Positions 18,904 to 28,512 of a stretch of DNA of 64,000 nucleotides are shown piece by piece. The position numbers and the translations under genes were made by a program. Each line of letters begins with the position of its first letter. The first letter of the stretch is position 1. The stretch spans positions 310,001 to 374,000 of the forward strand of contig JAAFJO010000002.1 of assembly GCA_013298145.1 (NCBI GenBank), written 5' to 3'. This DNA comes from Betaproteobacteria bacterium (GTDB lineage: Bacteria; Pseudomonadota; Gammaproteobacteria; Burkholderiales; Casimicrobiaceae). A model generated the notes under the pieces. That model saw only the letters and a list, made by a program, of their open reading frames with translations. It was not told the DNA's origin and did no database searches.

Positions 18904-21222
18904 ATGGCTCGCTCCGAAACTTCAAAACCCAAATCATCACTGCGCAGAAATATTCTGATCGGTAGCGCCTGGGTCGGCGGCGGTCTCGCGGTCGCTGCCT
19001 CCATCGGCGGCACACTCGCGTGGCGGCGCGTTGCGAACGCACAGAAATTCATGTTCCCAGCGGACAACGCAAAGAGCGAAGCCTCGTTCAACGCGTGGCT
19101 CAAAATCGCGCCGGATTCCACCGTCACCGTCGCCGTGCCGCGGCAAGACATGGGGCAGGGCATCTACACGATGCTCGCGATGCTGGTCGCTGAAGAGCTC
19201 GATGCTGACTGGACGAAAGTGAAGCCCGAGCAAGCGCCCGTGAATCCGATTTACGGCAACTTGACGATGCTCGTCGATGGCGCGCCGCCCGCGATGAAAT
19301 CGATGATGGGTGTGGTGTCGAAAGTGCTCGGCGTTCAGGCTACGGGCGGCTCCACGTCCACGCGCGATGCGTGGGTGCCAATGCGCGCGGCGGCAGCGAG
19401 TGCGCGCGCGATGCTGCTCATGGTTGCGGCGACGAAGTGGAGCGTTCCCGTTGGCGAATTAACCATCGCCAAATCGATCATCACGCACGCGAAAAGCGGC
19501 AAGAGCGCGCCGTTTGGAGAGTTCGCAAAAGAAGCGGCGGTGCTTCCTGTGCCGCCCGCGATCACGCCAAAACCGCAAAGCGAATGGAAGCTCCTCGGCA
19601 CATCACCGAAGCGCACCGACGTACACGATAAGTCGATAGGCAAAGCCCAATTCGGCATCGATGTGCGGCTCGACGGCATGCTCTATGCGGCGGTGAAACA
19701 CATCGATCTCGTGCAAGGTGAACTGCAAGCCGTGCGTTGGAAAAAAGGTGCCGCGCCGAAGAACGTGATGCATGAAGTGCGCGGCCCGGATTGGTTCGCC
19801 GTGATCGGCAAGAGCTATTGGGAAATGCAGCAAGCGCTTCAAGACGTGGAACTCGTCGCTGGCGGAGCGAACGCGGTGATGCTTTCTTCGCCACAGCTTT
19901 CGAGTTTGTATGAGCGCATTTTGAATGGTGAAGACGAGGGCTTGAAGCCGCTCGCGAAGCCGCTGCGTCGGACGTTCGAGTCAAAGGGCAATGCGCTGCG
20001 CACGATTGCCGCGACTGATTTGAAGCAACGCATCGAAGCGAACTACAGCGTGCCCTTCCTCGCGCATGCCACGATGGAGCCGATGAATTGCACGGCGCAG
20101 ATCGCGAGCGGAAAAGTGGACGTGTGGGTCGGCAACCAAGCGCCGACGATTGCGTCGTGGCTCGCGGCGAGTGCTGCTGGTGTGAGTAGTGACGACGTGA
20201 AAGTACACACACCGTATCTCGGCGGCGGTTTCGGCCGCCGCGCCGACATGGAAGTCGTGCGCCAAGCGCTCGCCTGCGCGAAGGTGACGGGCGGCAAGCC
20301 CGTGCAAGTGATTTGGTCGCGCGAAGAAGACGTGAAGCATGATGCGTATCGCCCCGCGGTCGCCTGCAAAATGTCTGCGGCGTTTGACGAGAAGGGCGGC
20401 GTCGGCGCGTGGTATCACCGCATCGCCGGGCCGAGCGTCACCAAGGCGTATGTGAAGCGCTTGAACCCGATGCTCGCGGGCGATGATCCGCCGGACAAAA
20501 CCAATTGCGAAGGCGCGGCAGACGCGCCGTATCGCTCAGCGATTGCGAATTTCCACGTCGATCATGCGCAAGTGGATTTGCCGGTCCCGATGGGCTATTG
20601 GCGAAGCGTCGGTCATTCGTTCAACGCGTTCTTCGTTGAATCGTTTGTCGATGAAATTGCAAACGCGTTGAAGAAAGATTCGTATCTCTTCCGACTTGAA
20701 CTATTGAAAGACGTACCGCGTTTCGCCAAAGTGCTCGACGCCGCTGCAAGCGCCGCGAAATGGAACACACCGCTCACGCCGATTGCGGGCGGCAAAGTCG
20801 GCCGCGGCATCGCCATTGCCGAGAGCTTCAAGAGCATCGTCGCGCAAGTGGTTGATGTGGAGATTATTGGTGGCAAGCAGATCAAATTGCGCCGCGTGGT
20901 GAGCGCCGTCGATTGCGGCTTCGCGCTTGATCCCGAAAACGTCAAAGCCCAAATCGCCAGCGCCGCAATTTACGGATTAACGGCAGCCCTCAAAGGCAAG
21001 ATCACGCTCAAAGAAAGTCAAGTCGAACAATCAAATTTCAACGACTACGGCCTGCTCTCACTCGCCGAAGCGCCCGAGTTTGAAACGGTGATCGTCAACT
21101 CAGGCGAAGCGTTGGGTGGAATCGGTGAAGTGGGTCTACCGCCTGTGATTCCTGCGCTTGCGAATGCGATTTTTAGTGCAAGTGGGAAGCGGTTGCGGGA
21201 GATGCCGTTTGTCTTGGGTTAG
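18904..21222 (+). CDS. Molybdopterin-binding large subunit (isoquinoline 1-oxidoreductase beta type)
   Basis: A 772-residue molybdenum-cofactor subunit. The start at 18904 has AAAGGAG upstream and gives an N-terminus with a twin Arg followed by a hydrophobic stretch (LRRNILIGSAWVGGG), which suggests Tat export or membrane anchoring. Family features include the PRQDMGQGIYTM loop (about residue 78), the substrate-channel motif TPYLGGGFGRRAD and the C-terminal GEALGGIGEVGLPP with the conserved catalytic Glu. It oxidises a heterocycle or aldehyde by hydroxylation; the substrate is unknown. Confidence 0.92.
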   Translation: MARSETSKPKSSLRRNILIGSAWVGGGLAVAASIGGTLAWRRVANAQKFMFPADNAKSEASFNAWLKIAPDSTVTVAVPRQDMGQGIYTMLAMLVAEELDADWTKVKPEQAPVNPIYGNLTMLVDGAPPAMKSMMGVVSKVLGVQATGGSTSTRDAWVPMRAAAASARAMLLMVAATKWSVPVGELTIAKSIITHAKSGKSAPFGEFAKEAAVLPVPPAITPKPQSEWKLLGTSPKRTDVHDKSIGKAQFGIDVRLDGMLYAAVKHIDLVQGELQAVRWKKGAAPKNVMHEVRGPDWFAVIGKSYWEMQQALQDVELVAGGANAVMLSSPQLSSLYERILNGEDEGLKPLAKPLRRTFESKGNALRTIAATDLKQRIEANYSVPFLAHATMEPMNCTAQIASGKVDVWVGNQAPTIASWLAASAAGVSSDDVKVHTPYLGGGFGRRADMEVVRQALACAKVTGGKPVQVIWSREEDVKHDAYRPAVACKMSAAFDEKGGVGAWYHRIAGPSVTKAYVKRLNPMLAGDDPPDKTNCEGAADAPYRSAIANFHVDHAQVDLPVPMGYWRSVGHSFNAFFVESFVDEIANALKKDSYLFRLELLKDVPRFAKVLDAAASAAKWNTPLTPIAGGKVGRGIAIAESFKSIVAQVVDVEIIGGKQIKLRRVVSAVDCGFALDPENVKAQIASAAIYGLTAALKGKITLKESQVEQSNFNDYGLLSLAEAPEFETVIVNSGEALGGIGEVGLPPVIPALANAIFSASGKRLREMPFVLG

Positions 21223-21297
21223 GCGCACGTAGCCTACTGCTCGGGAATGTGCGTGACTGGAATGTAGCGCCCTCAACACATGCGGATTAGCTAAACG

Positions 21298-22185
21298 ATG
21301 AACGACACCGATTACTACTCGATCTTGGGTGTTTCTCCAGAAGCGGAAGATATTGTGGTGTCCGCTGCGTATCGAGCGCTTGCACAACGCTACCACCCGG
21401 ACAAAAACACGGGCCGAGATACGCAAGCAAAGATGAAAGCGATCAACGAGGCATATGCAGTTCTTAGCGATCCGGTCCGCCGAGCTGAGTACGACAAATC
21501 CTACCAAAGCGCTTCCAACAAAAGCTTTGAGACACAAGACGATGATGACCAATCAAGCGCCTTTGTCGACGCGATGAAGGAACTGGATGAGCGGTGGGAG
21601 GTAGCAAAGAGCATCTATCCTGACATCGAACTCTTTCGAGCTCGGTTGAACAAGTTTTCAACCTCTCTCTCGTTCGCTTTCGTCACTACCTTGCTCGTGG
21701 CGAAGGCATTTGGGCGGCGGAGAGAACTGAGCTTGCAACTGGAAGGTCAGTTTTTGACGAAATACTTCGGATCTAATGAACAAATTGTTGACTACGCGCG
21801 CGGATTAATCCTTAGTGGACGGCGCGATGCGGCCAAAGCGCTGAATAGATTAGTTGAAGTGATCGGATCGCCAGATGATCCACAACTCTTCGTCGACAAG
21901 ATTGAAAGCGACTTCGATCTACATCATGCTCGTCAGGCAACTTCAAAAGAAGATCGCAATGCTGCACGCCAGCGTGAGCTGAAGAAAATTGTTAAGAATT
22001 TTGGCTACTTTGACGAAGCGACCGAGCTCGCGCGTCTAAGTGGGTTTGTTGTCGCCGAAGCAGGTGGCGGTATCTTCTCAAGTGCGAAAGTGGCCGTTTC
22101 GTCCCAAGATGGATTTGCAAAAGAGTTTGCCGATACCAAGTCCTTTGTTCGCTGGGTTCAATCGAACCTATGTGAATACATTTGA
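21298..22185 (+). CDS. J-domain protein with uncharacterised C-terminal region
   Basis: A 295-residue protein. Residues 4-66 form a J domain with the diagnostic HPD in YHPDKNTG, so it should stimulate a DnaK-type Hsp70 ATPase. There is no Gly/Phe-rich region or zinc domain, so it is not DnaJ itself. The remaining ~220 residues contain an acidic linker (DDDDQ) and a mixed helical segment I do not recognise. Neighbours are unrelated (molybdenum hydroxylase upstream, converging flavin reductase downstream), so it is probably an accessory gene. Confidence 0.85.
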   Translation: MNDTDYYSILGVSPEAEDIVVSAAYRALAQRYHPDKNTGRDTQAKMKAINEAYAVLSDPVRRAEYDKSYQSASNKSFETQDDDDQSSAFVDAMKELDERWEVAKSIYPDIELFRARLNKFSTSLSFAFVTTLLVAKAFGRRRELSLQLEGQFLTKYFGSNEQIVDYARGLILSGRRDAAKALNRLVEVIGSPDDPQLFVDKIESDFDLHHARQATSKEDRNAARQRELKKIVKNFGYFDEATELARLSGFVVAEAGGGIFSSAKVAVSSQDGFAKEFADTKSFVRWVQSNLCEYI

Positions 22186-22270
22186 GTGTCCTTAAGTTCA
22201 GGATGCACGTTTCCTAATCTGCGGACGATGCAATCAAATTGGGCGCGATGCGATTGCCCTCTGCGCCCCA

Positions 22271-22981
22271 TCACGAAACCCACTTCGCGGGCTCACTCTC
22301 AAACGAATCCGCCACTGCGAGAAACGTCCCACCCGCGACGTAATGCAAGGTTTGTAATTCGCTTGGTGTGTTTGCATCGTACGTCCAATGTCCGTTCGAG
22401 AACACGCGTGAATCGGCCCATGCGGCGGTGACTTCGCCGAGGAAGAGATCGTAGGTGTTTTGAATGTGCGGCTCGGGGATGACTTTGCATTCGAGCCACG
22501 CAACGCAACCTTCAACGTGAGGCAATTCCATCGCCAAATCGATCCGGCTACTTCGTTGCTCCTCCTCGTCGTGCTCACGCACTGCCTTCGTCGTTGCGCC
22601 TCGTCCCGAATCGATTTGACGATGGAATGATTCGGGATCGTTGAAGGAGAAAGTGTGCAAACCGAACGCGGCAAACTTGTCTTCGTAAACCTTCGCATCC
22701 AGCTCGCGCGCGCTGGTGCGCCCGACCGCGAGCACCTGCGATGCGATCCAGCGTGCGGGCACGTTGAGCGCGAACTTGCCGGAGGCTTCGACAAGCTCGC
22801 GCGTAACGGTTGATTTATCGATCACCACCGCCACCTGCGCAGGCTCAAAATTGAGCGCCATATTCCACGCCGCCGCCATCACGTTGCGTCGACCGTTGTA
22901 CGCGCTTGTCACGAGCACTGTCGGGCCGTGGTTAAGCAGGCGATAGGCTTTGGCGAGCGGGACGTGTTGGCGAAAACTCAC
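22271..22981 (-). CDS. Flavin reductase family protein (FMN-binding split barrel)
   Basis: A 236-residue protein of the flavin reductase/DIM6 family. The N-terminal PTVLVTSAYNGRRNVMAAAW and FALNVPARW segments match the FMN-binding split-barrel fold. Such proteins supply reduced flavin to monooxygenases or act as oxygen-sensitive reductases. Translation starts at GTG directly after the TGA of the upstream XRE gene, so the two are coupled. The partner enzyme is unknown. Confidence 0.87.
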   Translation of the reverse strand: MSFRQHVPLAKAYRLLNHGPTVLVTSAYNGRRNVMAAAWNMALNFEPAQVAVVIDKSTVTRELVEASGKFALNVPARWIASQVLAVGRTSARELDAKVYEDKFAAFGLHTFSFNDPESFHRQIDSGRGATTKAVREHDEEEQRSSRIDLAMELPHVEGCVAWLECKVIPEPHIQNTYDLFLGEVTAAWADSRVFSNGHWTYDANTPSELQTLHYVAGGTFLAVADSFESEPAKWVS

Positions 22982-23275
22982 TCAGGCGACTTTCTTTAGC
23001 TTGAGTTCGACCGAATACCCGAGCTTCGAGGCGATGTTTACAAGCGCGTCGAGCGTGAAGCGGCGCGTGCGGCCCTTTACTAGATCGTTTAGGTGTGGCC
23101 GCGAGATGCCTGCGCGTGCAGCGGCCTCGGTTTGGGTGATTCCCAGTTTGTCGATCGCTTTGCGAATGCGAATGGAAAGATCGGTACGTAGCAACAAGTT
23201 ATGTGCTTCGTCCTCGGGAAAACCGAGGTCGCGAAATACGTTGTCGCTGCCAGCTTGAAAGAGGCCGGATTTCAT
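22982..23275 (-). CDS. XRE-family helix-turn-helix protein, antitoxin-like
   Basis: A 97-residue protein with an XRE helix-turn-helix (ITQTEAAARAGISRPHLNDLVKGR, split here as ITQTEAAARAG then ISRPHLNDLVKG) at about residues 45-70. The arrangement resembles HTH_37 antitoxins that pair with small RelE/Gp49-like toxins. No toxin gene is adjacent: upstream is rluA (27 bp away) and downstream the flavin reductase begins immediately. It may therefore be a stand-alone regulator of the coupled reductase. Confidence 0.85.
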   Translation of the reverse strand: MKSGLFQAGSDNVFRDLGFPEDEAHNLLLRTDLSIRIRKAIDKLGITQTEAAARAGISRPHLNDLVKGRTRRFTLDALVNIASKLGYSVELKLKKVA

Positions 23276-23302
23276 CAGCAGAGACTATATCGATTTTGGG
23301 AG

Positions 23303-23956
23303 TCAGAACGGAACTGCGCTTTGAAACGTAGCGTTCGCACCATTCGGCATCGGAAACGCAAGTTTCGCCGCATGCAACAACAACCGCGAACTCGGAGGAG
23401 TGCTTTCGTTCGCATACAAGCTGTCGCCCAAAATCGGATGCCCAATCGCTTGCATGTGAACGCGAAGTTGGTGCGAGCGGCCGGTGAGCGGATAGAGCCT
23501 CACGCGCGTGCAGCCCGCGTAGCCGCTCGCGGCGTCGCGAGCGAGCACGCGGTAGCGGGTGAGCGATGGTTTGCCGATCTCGTGATCGACGATTTGGCGC
23601 GGTCGGTTCGGCCAGTCGCAGATGAGCGGAAATGATATTTCACCCTCATCGCCCGTAATCATTGGGGCAACAATCGCTTCATATTTTTTTTCGACTTGAC
23701 GGTTTTCGAACGCCTTGCCCAAATGTCGCTGGGCGTCTATTGAGCGAGCGAACACCATCAATCCGGACGTTTCCATATCGAGCCGATGCACGGTAAGCGC
23801 CTCTGGAAACTGCGCCTGCACTCGCCGCCACACGCAATCGGCTTTCTCCGGGCCGCGACCTGGGACGGAAAGCAAGCCGCTCGGTTTGTCGACGATGACG
23901 AAATCCGGATCGACGTGCACGATCACGATATCGCTCGTTGTTTGGTTCGCGTTCAT
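23303..23956 (-). CDS. rluA: RluA-family pseudouridine synthase
   Basis: A 217-residue enzyme that isomerises uridine to pseudouridine in RNA. The catalytic motif HRLDMETSGL (Asp about residue 59) and the C-terminal GRSHQLRVHM motif are intact. There is no S4 domain, and the length fits RluA, which acts on 23S rRNA U746 and tRNA U32, more closely than RluC/RluD. It sits 50 bp downstream of argF on the same strand. RluA versus a related paralogue cannot be fully settled from sequence inspection. Confidence 0.9.
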   Translation of the reverse strand: MNANQTTSDIVIVHVDPDFVIVDKPSGLLSVPGRGPEKADCVWRRVQAQFPEALTVHRLDMETSGLMVFARSIDAQRHLGKAFENRQVEKKYEAIVAPMITGDEGEISFPLICDWPNRPRQIVDHEIGKPSLTRYRVLARDAASGYAGCTRVRLYPLTGRSHQLRVHMQAIGHPILGDSLYANESTPPSSRLLLHAAKLAFPMPNGANATFQSAVPF

Positions 23957-24006
23957 GGTTTCCTTCGGCGGGCTCAGGATGAGCTACGCATCAGCAAGAA
24001 CGGGAA

Positions 24007-24963
24007 CTACGACTTCACCTCACCCACAACTAAATACTCAAGTAACGCCTTCTGCGCATGCATGCGGTTCCACGCTTCTTCCCACACCACACTTTGTGCG
24101 CCGTCAATCACGCCCGCGGTGACTTCTTCGCCGCGATGCGCGGGCAGACAGTGCATGAAGACCGCGCTGGTGTCGGCGAGCGCCATCATTTCTTCGTCCA
24201 CACACCAATCGGCGAACGCTTTTTTGCGCGCTTCGGTTTCGGCTTCAAAGCCCATGCTGGTCCATACATCGGTGGTGACCAGATGTGCGCCGCGTGCGGC
24301 GTCGAGCGGGTTTTCGAATACACGCACGCTGGAGCCGCACGCTTTGAGCAGTGTCTCGTCGATGGGATAGCCGGGCGGCGTGGAGGCATGTACCGTGAAG
24401 CCGAGCACATTGGCCGCTTGCATCCACGAGTTGAGCATGTTGTTGGCGTCGCCCACCCAGGTGACGATCTTGCCTTTAATATCGCCACGCTGTTCGATGA
24501 AGGTGAAGAGGTCGGCGAGCACTTGGCAGGGATGATGATCGTCAGTGAGACCATTGATGACGGGCACGCGCGAATATTCGGCAAACCGCGCGACCATGCT
24601 TTGCTCGAACGTGCGAATCATCACTACGTCCACCATGCCGCTAATCACGCGGGCCAAATCCTCAATCGGCTCGCCACGCGAAATTTGCGAGGCTTCGCTC
24701 GTGAGGAAAATCGCCGAGCCGCCGAGCTGATTCATTCCAGCTTCGAAGGAAACGCGGGTGCGCGTTGAATTCTTTTGAAACACCATCGCGAGCGTACGAT
24801 CGCGCAGCGGGTGATAGAGCTCGTATCGCTTGAAACGATCCTTGATGATCTTGGTGCGCTCGAACAGATACGCGTATTCCTCGGCCGAGAAATCGGTCAT
24901 CTGCAGAAAGTGGCGAACTTTTGCCACGGGGGCATTGGATTTGAGTGCTGAATTGGCGGGCAT
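24007..24963 (-). CDS. argF: Ornithine carbamoyltransferase
   Basis: A 318-residue enzyme of arginine synthesis that makes citrulline from ornithine and carbamoyl phosphate. The carbamoyl-phosphate loop STRTR lies in FQKNSTRTRVSF, HPCQVLADL follows, and the ornithine-site motif MHCLPAHRGEEV is near the C-terminus. The ATG at 24963 is chosen because the longer frame upstream has no family similarity. The divergent DUF3579 gene is a frequent argF neighbour in betaproteobacteria. Carbamoyl phosphate comes from carAB, encoded 8 kb further on. Confidence 0.97.
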   Translation of the reverse strand: MPANSALKSNAPVAKVRHFLQMTDFSAEEYAYLFERTKIIKDRFKRYELYHPLRDRTLAMVFQKNSTRTRVSFEAGMNQLGGSAIFLTSEASQISRGEPIEDLARVISGMVDVVMIRTFEQSMVARFAEYSRVPVINGLTDDHHPCQVLADLFTFIEQRGDIKGKIVTWVGDANNMLNSWMQAANVLGFTVHASTPPGYPIDETLLKACGSSVRVFENPLDAARGAHLVTTDVWTSMGFEAETEARKKAFADWCVDEEMMALADTSAVFMHCLPAHRGEEVTAGVIDGAQSVVWEEAWNRMHAQKALLEYLVVGEVKS

Positions 24964-25122
24964 AGCGTGTGCTTTGCGTCGAATGAAGGCGAAACAGGCG
25001 CAACGGCGGCGGGTAGCCGCGAGTGGCGATGAGGCGCGTGTGAGCGCTCTCAACCATAACCACTGATTGCTGCAGGCAGCCTACGGTACCTGCGCGCGGT
25101 AAAAACGAAGAGTGTACCCGCG

Positions 25123-25587
25123 TTGATAAAATCTGAAATTCGTGTTGCCGACCCGGTGCGCGACCCAACTTCAAGGCCCGCCAGCGTGTCACCCGCGCCC
25201 GAATTTGCTGCGTCTAACGTCGTCGAGAGCGATCTCGTCATCAAAGGCATTACGCGCGATGGCCAGCAATTCCGCCCGAGTGATTGGTCGGATCGCCTGT
25301 GCGGGGTGATGTCTGCGTTTGGGGCGGATGAGCAGTTGCGCTACAGCCCGCTCGTACAGCCCGCGCTTCGCGAAAACGTGCGCTGCGTGATCGTAAAAAA
25401 AGAACTCGCCGCGCTTGAGCCGCGTCTGTTTAAGTTTTTCTTGAGTTTCGCAGTTGAGAATGAGCTACAGATCGGGTTTGATGCGGACGCCGTGGCAACG
25501 CTCTTACCCGAAGCGGCAAAGCGGCTCTCGCGCGATCCCGTCGCGGCGCCTGCGCCCGCACCTGTCGCGAAAAACGAAGACTATTGA
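25123..25587 (+). CDS. DUF3579 domain-containing protein
   Basis: A 154-residue protein of the betaproteobacterial DUF3579 family, recognisable from ITRDGQQFRPSDWSDRLCG and CVIVKKELAALEPRLFKFF. No enzymatic motif is visible. The start is uncertain: the frame opens with TTG at 25123, and the conserved part begins only around residue 35, so a downstream start is possible. It is divergent from argF, as in related genomes. The C-terminus is an Ala/Pro tail. Confidence 0.8.
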   Translation: MIKSEIRVADPVRDPTSRPASVSPAPEFAASNVVESDLVIKGITRDGQQFRPSDWSDRLCGVMSAFGADEQLRYSPLVQPALRENVRCVIVKKELAALEPRLFKFFLSFAVENELQIGFDADAVATLLPEAAKRLSRDPVAAPAPAPVAKNEDY

Positions 25588-25667
25588 GTCGCTGCCGCTG
25601 CGCAAGTTCGCGACGCCGAAGGCTTCAGCCACGCCGAAGGCGCCAGCAAAAACGAGATGACGCAAAA

Positions 25668-25696
25668 AGAAAAAGGCTCCCGAGGGAGCCTCTTTT
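25668..25696. terminator. Bidirectional terminator between DUF3579 gene and rpsT
   Basis: A 7-bp stem GGCTCCC/GGGAGCC with a three-base loop is flanked by A-run on the left and T-run on the right, so it can terminate both convergent transcripts. It is 16 bp past the rpsT stop. Confidence 0.88.
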
Positions 25697-25711
25697 CGTA
25701 GGCGCGAAGAA

Positions 25712-25984
25712 TTACTTCTTCTCGCCAAGACCTTTGATCGCCTTTGCGAGGCGGCTTTTGGTGCGCGATGCCAAATTTTTGTGCACGATCTTTTTGTCAG
25801 CAATACGATCGATCACTGATTGCGATGCGATCAATTGCTTTTGGGCAGCGTCTTGGTCGCCTGCCAACACTGCTTTTTCAACTTTTTTCACGGCAGTGCG
25901 CAATTGGGTGCGCAATGCTGCGTTGTGTGAGCGCTGTTTGTCGTTTTGACGTGCGCGCTTTTTTGCTTGGGCTGAGTTTGCCAT
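25712..25984 (-). CDS. rpsT: 30S ribosomal protein S20
   Basis: A 90-residue, strongly basic protein beginning [13 protein letters not shown], the standard S20 N-terminus, and ending in the Lys-rich helix [10 protein letters not shown]. It binds 16S rRNA in the 30S subunit body. It is divergent from murJ with about 170 bp between starts, an arrangement seen in many betaproteobacteria. A terminator follows. Confidence 0.98.
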   Translation of the reverse strand: MANSAQAKKRARQNDKQRSHNAALRTQLRTAVKKVEKAVLAGDQDAAQKQLIASQSVIDRIADKKIVHKNLASRTKSRLAKAIKGLGEKK

Positions 25985-26156
25985 TAATTAAATCCGATTG
26001 ACGTTGGGTGAGCGCAGAGTGGATAGTTCCGATCAACACCCGGAAAAGGTTGCGAACGTTGCTCCGGAGACACGGACGATGCAGCGTGCAAAATTTTTCT
26101 GACGAACCCGCTATTCTACGTGGCTCGCGCGTTTCCGCCAACAAGAGTCGCCGCTG

Positions 26157-27749
26157 GTGAACATTCTCAAAGCCATTATTGGAGTTTCAGCCCTCACCAC
26201 GTTATCGCGGATCACTGGGCTCGCGCGTGAGGTGGTCACCGCAAGAGTGTTCGGTGCGGGGGCGATGAACGACGCCTTCGAAGTCGCTTTCCAGCTTCCA
26301 AATATGATGCGCAGGCTCTTTGCTGAAGGCGCGTTTGCGCAGGCGTTCGTACCGCTTTTGTCCGAATACAAAGGGCAACGCGGTGAAGCGGCCACTCACC
26401 AACTCATCAATCGCGTGGCCACGCTACAGCTTCTCGCGTTGATCTGTGTGAGCGTGATTGGAATGATCGCCGCACCGGTTTTGGTAACGATTTTTGCATC
26501 GGGCTTCAAACAGTCCCCCGGTAAATACGAGCTTACGGTCAATTTATTGACATACATGTTTCCGTATTTAATTTTTATCTCGCTCACAGCGCTTGCGGGC
26601 GGTGTGATGAATGTTTGGCGGAAGTTTGCGATTCCGGCCTTCACGCCGGTGCTCCTGAATGTCTGCATGATTGGTGCGTCGCTCTGGCTTGCGCCGCACT
26701 TTGAGCAGCCGATTTACGCGCTTGCCGTCGGCGTCCTCGCAGGCGGCGTGGCGCAGCTCGCCGTGCAGCTCTGGCCGCTTCGCAAACTCGGCATGTTCCC
26801 GAAGCTGGATTTTCACTTTCGAGACGAAGGGGTGAAGCGCATTCTTAAGTCAATGGCGCCCGCGATTTTGGGGGTGTCGGTGGCGCAGTTCTCGATGTTG
26901 ATCAACACGAACTACGCCGCATTTTTTGGCGATGGCTACGTGAGCTGGCTCAAAAAAGCGGACCGGCTGATGGAATTGCCGACGGCGTTATTGGGTGTTG
27001 CGATTGGTGCGGTGATCTTGCCAGCGCTGGGCACCTTGCGCAACGAAAAACGCAATCGAGAGTACGGCGAATTGCTCGATTGGGGAATGCGCTTCGCGCT
27101 GCTCGCCACGCTTCCGGCCATGGCCGTGATGGTGGTGCTCGCGGCACCGATGGTGAATGTGCTTTTTCAGCGCGGCGCTTTCACCGCGAACGATGTGCTG
27201 CAAACCGCGCCTGTCGTGGCGGCTTACGCGGTCGGGATCGTCGCCTTGGTCTGGATCAAGATTCTGGCTCCAGCCTTTTACGCCCAACAAGACACGGCCA
27301 CACCGGTGAAAATCGCGATACGCGTGTTGATCGTTACTCAGCTGCTTAACGCCGCATTCATTTGGCTTCTGATCGAAAACGTATTTCCGGAATACAAGAC
27401 GTGGCGTCACGCGGCGCTGGCGCTATCCACGAGTCTCGGCGCGGTGCTCAACGCGTGGTGGCTCTTTCGCGGCTTGCGAGCGCGCGGCCTCTACGTGCCG
27501 CAGCCGCGCTTCTCTCGCTACGCCGCGCGGCTCATCGTCGCGGCGGCGTTCGCGACGGCCCTGATCGTATTCGCGTCGCCCGCCGTTGAGTGGTGGTTGC
27601 GCGCGGACATGCTGCCACGCGGCCTGTTATTGGCAGCGCTGTTCGCTCTTGGTGGCTTTGGCTACCTTGGCGCGCTTTACTGTTTTGGCTTCCGCTTGCG
27701 GGATTTGAAGCGAATGGAGACACCGGGCGCTGAGGCGCTTGCGGCGTAG
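26157..27749 (+). CDS. murJ: Lipid II flippase MurJ
   Basis: A 530-residue, ~14-helix protein of the MOP superfamily that flips lipid II across the inner membrane for peptidoglycan synthesis. The GTG start gives the typical N-terminus with ALTTLSRITGLAREVV, and the family segments DAFEVAFQLPNMMRRLFAEGAF and the central DRLMELPTALLGVAIG are intact. It is single and divergent from rpsT. Confidence 0.97.
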   Translation: MNILKAIIGVSALTTLSRITGLAREVVTARVFGAGAMNDAFEVAFQLPNMMRRLFAEGAFAQAFVPLLSEYKGQRGEAATHQLINRVATLQLLALICVSVIGMIAAPVLVTIFASGFKQSPGKYELTVNLLTYMFPYLIFISLTALAGGVMNVWRKFAIPAFTPVLLNVCMIGASLWLAPHFEQPIYALAVGVLAGGVAQLAVQLWPLRKLGMFPKLDFHFRDEGVKRILKSMAPAILGVSVAQFSMLINTNYAAFFGDGYVSWLKKADRLMELPTALLGVAIGAVILPALGTLRNEKRNREYGELLDWGMRFALLATLPAMAVMVVLAAPMVNVLFQRGAFTANDVLQTAPVVAAYAVGIVALVWIKILAPAFYAQQDTATPVKIAIRVLIVTQLLNAAFIWLLIENVFPEYKTWRHAALALSTSLGAVLNAWWLFRGLRARGLYVPQPRFSRYAARLIVAAAFATALIVFASPAVEWWLRADMLPRGLLLAALFALGGFGYLGALYCFGFRLRDLKRMETPGAEALAA

Positions 27750-27890
27750 GGACGCCTTGTTACTTATCAGCTTTTAAGGCTGATGCCACAACAAATAAGG
27801 GAGACAGGCGGTTAAAAGCAGGCATGCTTTTTCACAAAATGTTGCCCTAGCCCTTGTATCGATTCGGTTTTACCAAAAAGCGGTAAGTCA

Positions 27891-28352
27891 CTACCGAGTG
27901 CTGCGACTGCTCTTCGCCGCCGCGCCGCGCCCGGATGGCTTCCCATCCTTCGACGGAGCGAGTGCGCGGATATGCAGCACGTGATCGACAAGTTCGAAAC
28001 CATGTTCTCTGACGATCTTCTCGATCCGCTTTTCAATCTCGACATCATGAAATTCAACGACTTGGCCTGTGTTCACGCAAACAATGTGATCATGCTTATC
28101 GCCGTCGTGTAGTTCGAAAATTGATTTACCGCCTTCGAAGTGATGCCGCTTCAGAAGGCCCGCTTGCTCGAATTGAGTGAGCACACGATAAATGGTGGCG
28201 AGCCCAACATCCATGCCCTCATCCATCAGCAAGCGGTAGACATCTTCTGCGGTCATGTGACGCACTTTGGAGCCTTGAAACAAATCCAGCACTTTCATGC
28301 GTGGTAGCGTTGCTTTCAGTCCGGCATTCTTAAGATCGAGTTCACGGGCCAT
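27891..28352 (-). CDS. fur: Ferric uptake regulator Fur
   Basis: A 153-residue iron-responsive repressor. The DNA-binding winged helix includes AEDVYRLLMDEG and GLATIYRVLTQFEQAG, followed by the metal/dimer region HDGDKHDHIVC. Only one Cys is found in the region where many Fur proteins carry CxxC, and no second Cys pair follows, so the structural zinc site of E. coli Fur is absent; this is known in some betaproteobacterial Fur. The ATG at 28352 is chosen over an upstream one because MARELDLKNAGLKAT is the family start. Divergent from bamE, the conserved arrangement. Confidence 0.95.
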   Translation of the reverse strand: MARELDLKNAGLKATLPRMKVLDLFQGSKVRHMTAEDVYRLLMDEGMDVGLATIYRVLTQFEQAGLLKRHHFEGGKSIFELHDGDKHDHIVCVNTGQVVEFHDVEIEKRIEKIVREHGFELVDHVLHIRALAPSKDGKPSGRGAAAKSSRSTR

Positions 28353-28512
28353 GGTTGCGTCCAGAATCAGTGCGGGCAAAGTTTTGTGGAGCTCCCGAAG
28401 GATCAGCGCACCGATGCTGCTGTTGGGAGAGCGGGCCGCCGTGTTTGCGAGCGCGCGCCTTGGCTATCATACTGAGTTCAGGCGCCGCGCGCCAATTGGA
28501 TTTGTCTTCTCA

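Noticed and set aside
22982..23275. Toxin-antitoxin module
   Set aside because: Only the antitoxin-like gene is present; the next gene is a flavin reductase and the upstream one rluA.
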